Below the pieces are notes generated by a model. It was not told where the DNA came from. It saw only the letters and a list, made by a program, of their open reading frames with translations, and searched no databases. A stretch of 64,000 nucleotides of DNA, taken from Paraescarpia echinospica (taxonomy: Eukaryota > Annelida > Polychaeta > Sabellida > Siboglinidae). The stretch lies in the NCBI GenBank assembly GCA_020002185.1, contig CM034532.1, forward strand, positions 53,285,430-53,349,429, given 5' to 3'. Below, one piece after another: positions 27,037 through 39,500 of the stretch (position 1 is the stretch's first letter; the number at the start of each line of letters is the position of its first letter). Position numbers and translations under genes: made by a program.

Positions 27037-28570
27037 GTGATGTCACTTATGACTCAAACTCGCATCAGGCCGACCCTTTCCATGCATTCAGAGCATGTTT
27101 ACAAGTATAGCATTTGGGTCGAAACGAGCGTCAAAACGAGTTATTGTGCAATATTCCGACATAATACAAACACTAGTCATCATAGAGGAACAAGCAGTTA
27201 TCTTACGGTTCCACATGAATCGAATTTTATTCAAAACAATGAATGCGAATGGGCCACAAGTCAACTAGGTTTCGCCGAGCTTGGCAAGGCTTGGGCTCTT
27301 TTTCAGAATAATTATATCAAATGCAACCAACGGGAGATAATCTACACCAATAAACACACATAGCAATCATATATTGTATCCAGCTACATAAAGTAACGTG
27401 TATAATCTCATAATATCACTAGAATATCGATATATGACGGAGTTGTACAATTTATCATAACAACTTAAATCAGTCAGAGAGTTTCCATTGGTCCCGCTAG
27501 CTCAGTGGGTAGGCGCGTTGGTTACTTGTCATTTATTTTACAATCAGGCGATGCCGGTTCAATCCTGACAGCATGCAAACCTTTGATTTTCTATACACTT
27601 TTTTTGTTTATGTTTTCACGAAGTAATATAAACAAAATAATTTTATACTATAATGCACTGTTTGTAAATATTTTTTTATTTTTGTAGTAATTATTTATTC
27701 GCCACAAAAATTAAAATATGGTAATTATATAACGATGTTTCTAAATTTTATTTATCCAAACAAATATAATGTAATGGATACATAATTTATTAATTGTATA
27801 TATATTGTACGCTAATATATTGTAATTATATATGTGAAAACAGATTGAGATCTGTCTGGATAAATACAATTTAAAACATCGTTATATATAATGACCATAT
27901 TTTCATTTCTGTGGCGAATAAATAATTACTAAAAAAATAAAAAAATATTTACAAACAGTGCATTATAGTATAAAATGATTTTGTTTATGTTACTTCGTGA
28001 AAACATTTTAAAAAAAAGTGTAAAGAAAATAAAAGGTTTGCATGCTGTCAGGATTGAACCGGCATCGCCCGATTGTAAAATAAATGACAAGTAACCAACG
28101 CGCCTACCCACTGAGCTAGCGGGACCAACGGAAACTCTCTGACTGATTTAAGTTGTTATGATAAATTGTACAACTCCGTCATATATCGATATTCTAGTGA
28201 TATTATGAGATTATACACGTTACTTTATGTAGCTGGTTACAATATATGTTTGCTATGTATGTTTATTGGAGTAGATTATCTCCCGTTGGTTGCATTTGAT
28301 ATAATTATTCTGAAAACGAGCCTAAGCTCAGCGAAACCTAGTCGACTTGTAGGCCCATTCGCATTCATTGTTTTGAATAAAATTTGATTCATGTGGAACC
28401 GTAAGATAAATGTTTGTTCCTCTATGATGACTAGTGTTTGTATTACGTCGGAATATTGCACAATAACTCGTTCTGATGCTCGTTTCGACCCAAAAGCTAT
28501 CTTTGTAAACATGCTCTGAATGCATGGAAAGGGTCGGCCTGATGCGAGTGTGTGTCATAAGTGACGTCAC
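27037..28570. repeat. Giant palindrome, arms about 750 bp
   Basis: GTGATGTCACTTATGAC at the left end matches the reverse complement of the right end (28554-28570), and similarity continues through both arms to an AT-rich centre near 27800. Mirrored frames on the two strands give near-identical short peptides. Confidence 0.92.
27490..27575 (+). other. tRNA-like segment, left arm of the palindrome
   Basis: A box TAGCTCAGTGGG at 27498-27509 and B box GGTTCAATCC at 27556-27565, with GGTCCCGC in front. An imperfect T-stem can be drawn around the B box. The inverted counterpart has its B box at 28051-28060. It resembles a tRNA or SINE head, not an intact tRNA gene. Confidence 0.6.
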
Positions 28571-28922
28571 GATACCACGTGATCGCCTAGCTCATTAAAA
28601 TTTCATTTTCCGCGGGAATCGCTTCACAGACGGGCTTAAAATCGAATTTATGCTACAAATGTATTTTTCTGTATTTGTTTAATGTCGAATGTTACATACA
28701 ATGTTAAACTTTGTGTACACATGGAAAAAGGATTTTAGCTAATGCCTTATTTTTATTTCCTTTAACTTCTTCCTTTCAGCCTTGACGTCCAGTTTGATGT
28801 TGCTCATTACCATCATCTTGTGGTCACTTCCGATGTTGACTTGGTAGATGACAGTTATGTCAATGACCATGTCTGGCCTGTTTCTTAGGATATAGTCAAT
28901 TTCATTCTTCGTTTCTCCATTT

Positions 28923-29565
28923 GGCGCGTTGGTTACTTGTCATTTATTTTACAATCGGGCGATGCCGGTTCAATCCTGACAGCATGCAAACCTTTTATTT
29001 TCTTTACACTTTTTTTTTAAATGTTTTCACGAAGTAACATAAACAAAATCATTTTATACTATAATGCACTGTTTGTAAATATTTTTTTATTTTTTTAGTA
29101 ATTATTTATTCGCCACAGAAATGAAAATATGGTCATTATATATAACGATGTTTTTAAATTGTATTTATCCAGACAGATCTCAATCTGTTTTCACATATAT
29201 AATTACAATATATTAGCGTACAATATATATACAATTAATAAATTATGTATCCATTACATTATATTTGTTTGGATAAATAAAATTTAGAAACATCGTTATA
29301 TAATTACCATATTTTAATTTTTGTGGCGAATAAATAATTACTACAAAAATAAAAAAATATTTACAAACAGTGCATTATAGTATAAAATGATTTTGTTTAT
29401 ATTACTTCGTGAAAACATAAACAAAAAAAGTGTATAGAAAATCAAAGGTTTGCATGCTGTCAGGATTGAACCGGCATCGCCTGATTGTAAAATAAATGAC
29501 AAGTAACCAACGCGCCTACCCACTGAGCTAGCGGGACCAATGGAAACTCTCTGACTGATTTAAGT
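28923..29565 (-). mobile_element. Inverted near-identical copy of 27463-28104, inserted in the RTE endonuclease
   Basis: Reads as the reverse complement of 27463-28104 with few mismatches, including asymmetric variants such as GGACCAATGG. It starts inside the tRNA-like part (GGCGCGTTGG) and ends at GACTGATTTAAGT. It lies between the RTE codons for RRW and PNGETK, with about 12 nt of the RTE missing. B boxes at 28967-28976 (+) and 29463-29472 (-). Confidence 0.9.
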
Positions 29566-30185
29566 CCATCTCCTCCCTGCTTTCTTCTGGAACATTTAAT
29601 TCATGAATTTGTTCTTTCTTGATGTTGCCCATTCTATTGCCTCTTTTGTTTCTCACACCTAGGCCAAATTTGCCTGTTGCCATTTCCGAAATGTTTGTTC
29701 GTTTCCCTACTTGCGCATTAAAGTCTCTCATCACTATCGTGTAGTGGGTTGGCTTTTCCAAGGTCTCATCCACACCGTTGTAGAAGTTGTTTGTGTCTTC
29801 TGAGTATGCTGTTGTTGGTGCATGTACTTGTACCATCTTCAGTTTGTAGCGCTTTGTTATGCATAGAACAAATTCTGCTACTCTGGGGCTGATGCTGTTA
29901 ACCCTCATTTGTAAGATATTGAAGCATTCCTCTCTTCTTCTGACTTCTCCGATCCCGATCACATCCCATACCAACCTGGTTTCTGTAAGTTCTTCCTCCA
30001 GTTCTGGTATCTGTTCATCTTTTAGTAGTGTCCTTATGTTATATGTTGCTATCTTCAGTCTACTTACCTTCTCTCAGCGGTTCTTCTTGACCCAGAGATT
30101 TTTAGCACCCCCTCCAGTCCGGCCTTGACTTCATTGTAGTTTGCAAGCTGGTGTTGTTGACCTACCTTTCCACGCTGGCCGTTGC

Positions 30186-30323
30186 GGGTTGGAAGGGGGC
30201 GATGTAGGATGAATGAAATTGCGGCCGTACCAGTAACGAACCACTGCCCAGCCAGCGCCGGGATTCGAACCACGGTCCCTCCAGTCGAGAGTGGCACTCT
30301 AACCACTCGGCCACTGCGCCCCC
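30186..30323 (-). mobile_element. tRNA-derived SINE head upstream of GTF3C3
   Basis: The minus strand begins GGGGGCGCAGTGGCCGAGTG and has an A box TGGCCGAGTGG (30303-30313) and a B box GGTTCGAATCC (30261-30271) at tRNA-like spacing. The 3' half does not pair with the first bases as an acceptor stem, so this is a SINE head or tRNA relic, not a tRNA gene. It ends 83 bp before the GTF3C3 ATG. Confidence 0.75.
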
Positions 30324-30405
30324 ATATATTGTAATAAATATACCATTTAATATATTATAATGACTTACAGATCAATGTTCATCATGAGCCTGGCATAGCA
30401 CAAAG

Positions 30406-30529
30406 ATGAGTGACCGACTGACTGATGCATCCAATGACCAGTTGGCTGCAGGGTCCAGTCACAGTGACCAGTTGGCTGAAGTGTCCAGTGAGCTTGAGAC
30501 ACTACAGTTCGGGAAGGGACACACAACAG
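30406..30529 (+). CDS. GTF3C3: GTF3C3 exon 1 (start codon, residues 1-41)
   Basis: The ATG has A at -3, and an in-frame TGA lies at 30385-30387, so no upstream in-frame start exists if the leader is contiguous. The exon ends ACACAACAG|GTACGA in phase 1. It carries an internal 30-bp tandem duplication that encodes DQLAAGSSHS followed by DQLAEVSS. This N-terminus is not conserved, so it is the least certain exon. Confidence 0.75.
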
Positions 30530-33500
30530 GTACGACTGCATATGTTTATGTCTTGGCACTTCAGTTTTGTTCTGCTTTAATTTCCGTTATCAGAACAGTT
30601 GTGGACAATGTGTACTAGGCTTATCTAGGATTCAGGTTTAATATCTTTATGTGGATGTGGAATTTGAGACTTAATTGTTGAAATTGACGGGTGTGACTGC
30701 CAGTGAACTTCTGTTAATCTGGTGCTAGATATTCTTTAATAAATTATATTCCTCACCTGTACATTTGTATTGTACATGACACATCCGGTATGTTAATTTT
30801 TGTCAAATAAACTCAAATTTTTCAAATAAATGTTTCCCCACTACACACAAGCTGTAGTCTGGTATGTGTGTGTTATAAAATTCTATGTTAATAAATTAAA
30901 TGTATTTCAACTCAAAGCGAGTCACATTTGCCGAATACAGCTTGTCCAACTGAGACGAAAAGTACGTAGATGCATCTGATTGGTTGACACAACAAGCAGA
31001 AGGTTTGTTCAGCAGATTGACCAGAAGTCAACAGTATCGGTTGTCTGGCAGTTATGAATTCTCTAATAATTTACAGCACACTTTTTGCAGCTATGCTCAA
31101 GATTAAATGGATGATGATAATAATATAGCCATCTGAAACATACAATTGCCAGCACTGTGTTAATTGCAGATGATGAGGACACTGGTGACGTTGAGATTAC
31201 TGGCGAGAGTGGAGGCTCGTCAGTAGTTGTAAAGCAAGAGGTAGACGACTCAATAATGGAGGAGACATCACCATTTGATGATCTAGATGACAGTGATGAT
31301 GATGTCATCTGTCTAGACCGACAAACCACCATCAAGTACATGTCAGGTGATCCGGTGATGTATAGTCTTTGTGTGAATGTCATTGACTGAGATATTCATG
31401 ATTTAAGTCTTCTCTGAAGATCAACAAGGTGATGCGTTGCACATACTTAATCTTCGTCACGCAGGGTCGCACATAAGGCTGCCATCAATGCTTGCTACCG
31501 AAGTCTGCCGCATACCTTTCCAGGTGTCCCCAAGTCCATCCCTGCTCCTTTATCTCTTTCTCCACCATCCTCCACCAGGTCTCTGTCGACAACTGTGGTT
31601 AAGGGCTGTAGGTGACATTTGGAGTACAAGTGCTGCACTAGTAATTCTCTTTGTAATGTTTGTGTACTGAATTATAATTACTAGCATATAGAGACAGAGA
31701 AGGAGAGAGGGACGGAGGGAGAGAGAAGGAGAGATGGACGGAGGGAGAGAGAAGGAGAGAGGGATGGAGGGAGAGAGAAGGAGAGAGGGACAGAGGGAGA
31801 GAGAAGGAGAGAGGGACGGAGGGAGAGAGAGGGACGGAGGGAGAGAGAAGGAGAGAGGGATGGAGGGAGAGAGAAGGAGAGAGGGAGAGAGAAGGAGCGA
31901 GGGATGGAGGGAGAGAGAAGGAGATGGGAGATAAGAGAAGAGTAAAAGTAAAACTTTATAAAACAAGTTGCTGATGTAATTGTGTCAACTTGTTGATATG
32001 CCTAACAAAAAACCATCATTGTAAACGTGGCGCCCTCTAACCAACCTTGGGTTCCATCATTAGATTTACCATGTCACATACTGCAGTTTTACATACTTGA
32101 TGACACTAATTATTTATTTTTGTATGCTTTTTAAGTATTTCACACTGTTGACCATAAATTGATAGTGAAATACTTAAAAATTTACCGATTTGAACCATCG
32201 AGTCTGATGAACCTCTTCACAAGTGTGATATCCGTTTGATTCGCAGGGGAGATGTCATTTGATGAGTACAGCGCCCTCTTGGAGGAGCAGGTGAAACAAG
32301 AGCCAGACGACCCTGACGACTCGAGAGACTTGACCCAGTTGGAACCAACATCATCTGGGAGTCATCGTGAGTTGTCATAATGTAATTTGTCTTTTACAGT
32401 GTTGTTGCCAATCTGTAGGAATGGTAATGTAAAACTTAGATATCTGTCATTATTTCTTGTGGTAAAACACTATTTAGTACCTCTAGATATTATTTCCCAA
32501 TACATTTGCTGTATTACGTATATTTACTGAGGATTTATAAATGGCATTTTATATAATATATACATGTTTGTATATATATATATACAGTATATAAAATTGT
32601 TGCTATTTAAAGTGTTAAACATTTAAATCTGAGCTGTGTCAGTAGATCAGAAGCAGTTACAGTTTGGCAATAATCATCATTATAGTACAGTACCTGGGCA
32701 TTGCTGATGACTATATGGTGATATTAAATTTGTTGTTGACATGATGCACCTCAAAAAAGCTGTGTGTTCAAATCAGTATAACATTGTATCGACCACTCTT
32801 TACCTGGCATTGCTGGTGGAAAGTAAAAAATGATGATTATATGTTTCAGTCGCAGCAACTGAGATGATGCAGCCGTCCACCAGCACAAAGAAACAAGTAG
32901 GTCAACAGTCTACATACTTATTGGTGTTTGTGTCCATTCTCCATAAACTGACACTATCTGTTCATCATTGTTAATGTTTGATATAATATTCTTAATGCAA
33001 GAAATGTAGACTAAATATGTTGAAGGTATAGTGCCTGCCTGATTGTGTTTAATACAATACAATGTCCACAGTTTTAAAGTTTTGTCCACAAAATGTATAC
33101 AAACCATTACATTAGAAACACAGCTATTACAAGGACAGACAATGATAACCACAACATCCTGGATTAGAATGTAAGCAGTCTTATTTCCGTGATCAAAACC
33201 ATGAGTGGGCCTGAGAAGAACTCACTTGGAGAAGGTCCTCGTGACAATTACCACCACAGGGAACGGAACAAACAAACAGTGTGTGACTGACAGGGTGTGT
33301 CACTCTGTAGCCAGGTGTACGTGTGTCATGAGTTACACATGATTAGTACATTGTATATGCTTATGATGGTGAAAATAAATACTGTCCGTCCGTCTGTCGT
33401 TGTGTGTACGTGTGTCCTCACTGACAGGGCAAATGCAAGAGGAAGCGATCAAAGCTGCCTCGCAGTCTGGAGGGGCTCATGGGGGAAGCCAACATGAAGT

Positions 33501-36500
33501 TTGCGCGGGGAGAGACAGAAGAGGCCGTCAAGATGTGTATGGAGATCATCAGACTTGGTGAGTGTGGATCATCAGACTTGGTGAGTGGGGATCATTAGAC
33601 TCGATGAGTGGGGATCATTAGACTCGATGAGTGTGAATCATTAGACTCAATGAGTGTGAATCATTAGACTCAATGAGTGTGAATCATTATACTCGGTGAG
33701 TGGGGATCATTACACTCAGTGAGTGGGGATCATTACACTCAGTGAGTGAGGATCATTAGACTTGGTGAGTGGGGATCATTCGACTTGGTGAGTGAGGATC
33801 ATTAGACTTGGTGAGTGAGGATCATTAGACTTGGTGAGTATGTCATATCGGTCAAATGCTCAACTTTGCTATACAGCTGCGAAATCCATGATTAGCCAAG
33901 AATGTATTTGCCAAAATTTGGTGTCTTGAAAGTTTGATATTTTAATCAAAAGATACAAGTGACACGGAGTTGGCACCAACTGTAGTATTCTACTAAAAGT
34001 GAAAAATTACTAAATATATCCACTAATAAAATATGTGTTTATACTGAAGACTCTGGCCTATTTATATTAAGTTCTGAGAAAGCATACCCAAAGATTTAGA
34101 ACTACTAGTGGGTGTAACTCTTGGTGTCCATATTGTTCAGCTCCAACAGCGCCGGAACCCTTCCAGACCCTTGGGATGCTCTATGAGGAGGCAGGACAGA
34201 CCACCAAGGCTCTACAGGTGACTCCATTCAATACTCACTCACATAGTAGAGAGCTAACCTCATCTAGCTTAAAGTTGCATTCTACATATCAATTTCATGT
34301 GAATCAACATGCCCCATACACTATAACTATAACTCTCCTGAACTCCATATAAACTGTTTATCGATATATAATATGCAATCTTAAGATAAAATGGGTCAAA
34401 ATACAAACAAATTACTTATCCGCATGCCATACATTTATTATTCTGCTGGCCAGACCTGACTACCAGTAATTTTGTGAAAGTATAATTTATCGAATAATGT
34501 ATAAAATGCCAGAGTACTTAAATGGTAGGAAGTATGATAAAAATTAAGTAAATAGTGTTCATGTTGTACATACGCGTTCATAAAACACAGTTAAAAGTGG
34601 TAGTTTAATTTGTAGATGCAACTATGAAATGGAGTTTTAGGCGAACCTAGGTTTACTCACTAGGGCGGGTTAAACAAGCCAACCCTGGTCTCAACACTGT
34701 AGAGAAAAGACAATTTGGCTGTGAAATGTTTGTATGACTGTTGGTCATTGCAGTTAAAACTGTTGCATTTTTTGCCTAAACATTCACATGCATACAAAGT
34801 ACAACAGGTGGACAGGTGGACTCATGTACAAATATCATTCTGCACAATGCACACGTACTACACAAATGTACAAATACTGATGCATACATGCACTTGCATA
34901 ACCGCACACGTGCACTCGCTGAAGCTATTTGCTTGTTGCAGTATATGTTGATAGCGGCCCATCTTAACCCGAATGATGCGGAGGAGTGGACACGACTGGC
35001 AGACATGTGTCTTGATCAGAACAATGTGCAGCAAGCTCTCACCTGCTACGAGAAAGGTCTGATTTGTTGATCAAATGTACAAGTCAGTGTTTTGCGCCAA
35101 CTTACTAAGTATCCTTTTTTGTGATATTTCCACTTAGAGTCGTCCTCACAGTTTCTCGTTGTTTACTTCTGTGCCAAGAAAGCTCGTATTCTTCAGTGTA
35201 TGATTTGCATTCTGTTCTTAAATATTGAGATAACTGAAGCTAATAGTGCTGGTTCCCTGTGTCTAGGCACGGTTTTATGCTTCTGTGGAAATTTGTTTCT
35301 GTTATATATTTAGTTTGACATTACATTAACCCATTTAAAATTAAACCAAAACTGTGTTTCATAATTGTGCCGACAGATATGTTTTCCATCTCTGTATTTC
35401 TTATAGAAATACTTTTCATATAGAAATACTGTTTTGTAAACTACCGTAATGACTGTAGGCATTGAACACTGTGTTTTTGGACACACTAAAAACCTACAAA
35501 TGACATTTCTATATACTGTATGTTTTTGGACACTTACTATTTTACATGTCCGAATACATAAGTAGCCTACATAATGTTTTTGGACACCAGAAATAATTCT
35601 TTTTTATACTGTTTTTTATGGACAGTTGAGAATTTAATTATTTTAAGTGTTTGAATATACACAGTCAATTTGGTGTTAAACTTGAATAAATGTTGACTTT
35701 TTAAGTTTTTAACACTAATAATACCCCGCAGCTGTAATCATAAAGTGGTATTTTTATTGTATTTGATTACAAGCCATATTGTTGTCCCAACGCAGCTGTG
35801 AAGTTCGACCCAGGAAACATCCCCCTCCGGTGGGCACGGTGTGACCTACTTGAGAAGACGGGGGATAAGAAGAGGGCTATGGAGGGATATCAACAGATCC
35901 TAAATCTGCTTCCCAAGGACAACGGGGAGAAGTACCTACAGCTGGCTCGGGACATGACGAAGGTGAGGAGCAATGGCGGGTTGTCATTCCCCTCTAGATG
36001 ATCCTGAAAGAGAGTGTTCCTATCCCCTTCTAGATGACCTTGAAAGGGACGGTTCCCATTCCCTTCTAGATGACCCTGAAAGGGGGGGTTCGCATTCACT
36101 TCTAGATGACTCTGAAAAGGAGGGTTCCCATTCCTTTCTTAAATGACCCTGTAAGGGAAGGTTCCCATTCCCTTCAAGATGACCCTGAAAGGGAGGGTTC
36201 CCATTCCCTTCTAGATGACCCTGAAAGGGGAGTTTCATTCCCTTTTAGATGACCCTGAAAGGGAGGGTTGTCATTCCCCTCTAGATGACCCTGAAAGGGA
36301 GGGTTCCCATTCCCTTCTAGATGACCCTGAAAGGGGGGTTCCCATTCCCTTCTAGATGACCCTGAAAGGGGGTTCCCATTCCCTTCTAGATGACCCTGAA
36401 AAGGGGGTTCCCATTCCCTTCTAGATGACCCTGACAGGGAGGGTTCCAATTCCCTTCTAGATGACCCTGAAAGGGGGGGTTCCTATTCCCTTTTAGTGCA

Positions 36501-39500
36501 GTGCCATCTTTTCCAGATGGCACTGCGTATACACAGATGGCGCTGCAAATACAAAGATGGTACTACGTAAACACAGGCGGCACTACGTATACACAGATGC
36601 AGAAGATGGTTTCCTGAAGTATTTGTAAATGACATTTAGTACGATCGGCGAACCTCACATATGAACAGTCATTTTATGTTACGAACATTCGAGTTACATC
36701 TTTCTAACATCTGGTATAAACCCTAAGAACGTTAAAACCATTAACAATCAGAGAATTTAAAAAAATCGAATGGGTTGCAGATTTACCCCTGAAAGTTTGG
36801 CGCCCGTGGTGCAAGCCATCTAGGAGGAAAAGGTTAACACCCCCCACACATGCACACACTAGCTAGTAGTTAACACTCCTCACACATGCACACACTAGCT
36901 GTAGTTAACACCACCCCCACACATGCACACACTAACTAGTAGTTAACACCCCCCACACATGCTCACACTAGCTAGTAGTTAACACCCCCACACATGCACA
37001 CACTAACTAGTAATTAACACCCCCCGCATGCACACACAAGCTAGTAGTTAACACTCCCCACACATGCACACACAAGCTAGTAGTTAACACCCCCCACACA
37101 TGCACACACTAGTTAGTAATTAACATCCACCACACATGCACACACATGCTACTAGTTAACACCCCCCACACATGCACACACCAGCTAGTAGTTAACACTC
37201 ACACACATGCACACACTAGCTAGTAGTTATCACCCCCCACACATGCACACACAAGCTAGTAGTTAACACTCCCACACATGCACACACAAACTAGTAGTTA
37301 TCACCCCCCACACATGCACACACTAGTTAGTAATTAACATCCCCCACACAGGCACACACTAGCTAGTAGTTATCACCCCCCCCCACACATGCACACACTA
37401 GCTAGTAGTTAACACTCCCCACACATGCACACACAAGCTAGTAGTTAACACTCCCACACATGCACACACTAGCTAGTAGTTAACACTCCCCACACATGCA
37501 CACACAAGCTAGTAGTTAACACTCCCACACATGCACACACTAGCTAGTAGTTATCACCCCCCACACATGCACACACAAGCTAGTAGTTAACACTCCCACA
37601 CATGCACACACAAGCTAGTAGTTATCACCCCCCACACATGCACACACTAGTTAGTAATTAACATCCCCCACACAGGCACACACTAGCTAGTAGTTATCAC
37701 CCCCCCACACATGCACACACTAGCTAGTAGTTAACACTCCCCACACATGCACACACCAGCTAGTAGTTAACACTCCCACACATGCACACACTAGCTAGTA
37801 GTTATCACCCCCCGACACATGCACACACTAGCTAGTAGTTAACACTCCCCACACATGCACACACAAGCTAGTAGTTAACACTCCCACACATGCACACACT
37901 AGCTAGTAGTTATCACCCCCCCACACATGCACACACCAGCTAGTAGTTAACACTCCCCATACATGCACACACAAGCTAGTAGTTAACACCCCCCACACAT
38001 GCACACACAAGCTAGTAGTTAACACTCCCACACATGCACACACAAGCTAGTAGTTATCACCCCCCACACATGCACACACTAGTTAGTAATTAACATCCCC
38101 CACACAGGCACACACTAGCTAGTAGTTATCACCCCCCCCCACACATGCACACACTAGCTAGTAGTTAACACTCCCCACACATGCACACACACCAGCTAGT
38201 AGTTAACACCCCCCACACATGCACACACTAGCTAGTAGTTAACACTCCTCACACATGCACACACTAGCTGTAGTTAACACCCCCCACACATGCACACACA
38301 AGCTAGTAGTTAACACTCCCACACATGCACACACAAGCTAGTAGTTATCACCCCCCACACATGCACACACTAGTTAGTAATTAACATCCCCCACACAGGC
38401 ACACACTAGCTAGTAGTTATCACCCCCCCACACATGCACACACTAGCTAGTAGTTAACACTCCCCACACATGCACACACAAGCTAGTAGTTAACACTCCC
38501 ACACATGCACACACTAGCTAGTAGTTAACACTCCCCACACATGCACACACAAGCTAGTAGTTAACACTCCCACACATGCACACACTAGCTAGTAGTTATC
38601 ACCCCCCACACATGCACACACAAGCTAGTAGTTAACACTCCCACACATGCACACACAAGCTAGTAGTTATCACCCCCCACACATGCACACACTAGTTAGT
38701 AATTAACATCCCCCACACAGGCACACACTAGCTAGTAGTTATCACCCCCCCACACATGCACACACTAGCTAGTAGTTAACACTCCCCACACATGCACACA
38801 CAAGCTAGTAGCATGCACACACTAGCTAGTAGTTAACACTCCCACACATGCACACACTAGCTAGTAGTTATCACCCCCCGACACATGCACACACTAGCTA
38901 GTAGTTAACACTCCCCACACATGCACACACAAGCTAGTAGTTAACACTCCCACACATGCACACACTAGCTAGTAGTTATCACCCCCCCACACATGCACAC
39001 ACCAGCTAGTAGTTAACACTCCCCATACATGCACACACAAGCTAGTAGTTAACACTCCCACACATGCACACACTAGCTAGTAGTTATCACCCCCCACACA
39101 TGCACACACACACTAGCTAGTAGTTAACACCCCCTACATATGCGCATACTAGCTAGTAGTTAACATCCCACACATGCACACATTAGCTAGTAGTTAACAC
39201 CCCCTACACATGCACACACACACTAGCTAGTAGTGAACACCCCGTACAGATGCACATACTAGCTAGTAGTTAACATCCCACACATGCACACATTAGCTAG
39301 TATTTAACACCCCCACACATACACACACTAGCTAGTAGTTAACACCCCCTACACATGCACACACTAGCTAGTAGTTAACACCCCCTACACATGCACACAC
39401 TAGCTAGTAGTTAACACCCCCACACATGCACACATTAGCTGGTAGTTAACACCCCCACACATTCACACACTAGCTAACACCCCCACACATGTACACACTA

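Larger units (their letters stand above)
26857..28761. mobile_element. TTAA-flanked element with a 1.5-kb palindrome and tRNA-like arms
   Basis: Flanked by TTAA on both sides (26853-26856 and 28762-28765). Removing the 1905-bp insert plus one TTAA rejoins the RTE reading frame exactly. Short TIRs AGGGAATAAAAAC and AGGAAATAAAAAT at the two ends. TTAA duplication is the signature of piggyBac-type transposition. Inside, 27037-28570 is an inverted repeat. No transposase frame. Confidence 0.8.
26060..30180 (-). mobile_element. RTE-like LINE (RTE no. 2), internally deleted and twice interrupted
   Basis: Endonuclease start near 30070 (ATYNIRTLLKDEQ), continuing 29974-29566 (VQVHAPTTAYSED, VMRDFNAQVG). 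It resumes at 28922-28766 (NGETKNEIDYILRNRPDMV, NIGSDHKMM), then at 26852-26060 with the EN-RT linker (DTTQIGTKKIEF) and the C-terminal end (LLPAMMYGVETWAL, KWTWAGHISRLRD, GRPARRW). The catalytic RT core is missing between about 26700 and 26620. Two insertions split the rest. The canonical GDFNA is RDFNA here. Not functional. Confidence 0.85.

Noticed and set aside
27505..27687. 60-codon frame repeated three times (27505 +, 27929 -, 29341 -)
   Set aside because: Same DNA in the palindrome arms and its inverted copy; contains tRNA-like sequence, no sign of coding selection.
30250..30323. A functional tRNA gene on the minus strand
   Set aside because: A and B boxes are present, but the acceptor stem does not pair and no clean anticodon arm can be drawn; it fits a SINE head better.
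33544..38000. CRISPR-like regular repeats
   Set aside because: Head-to-tail minisatellites without unique spacers, in an animal intron.
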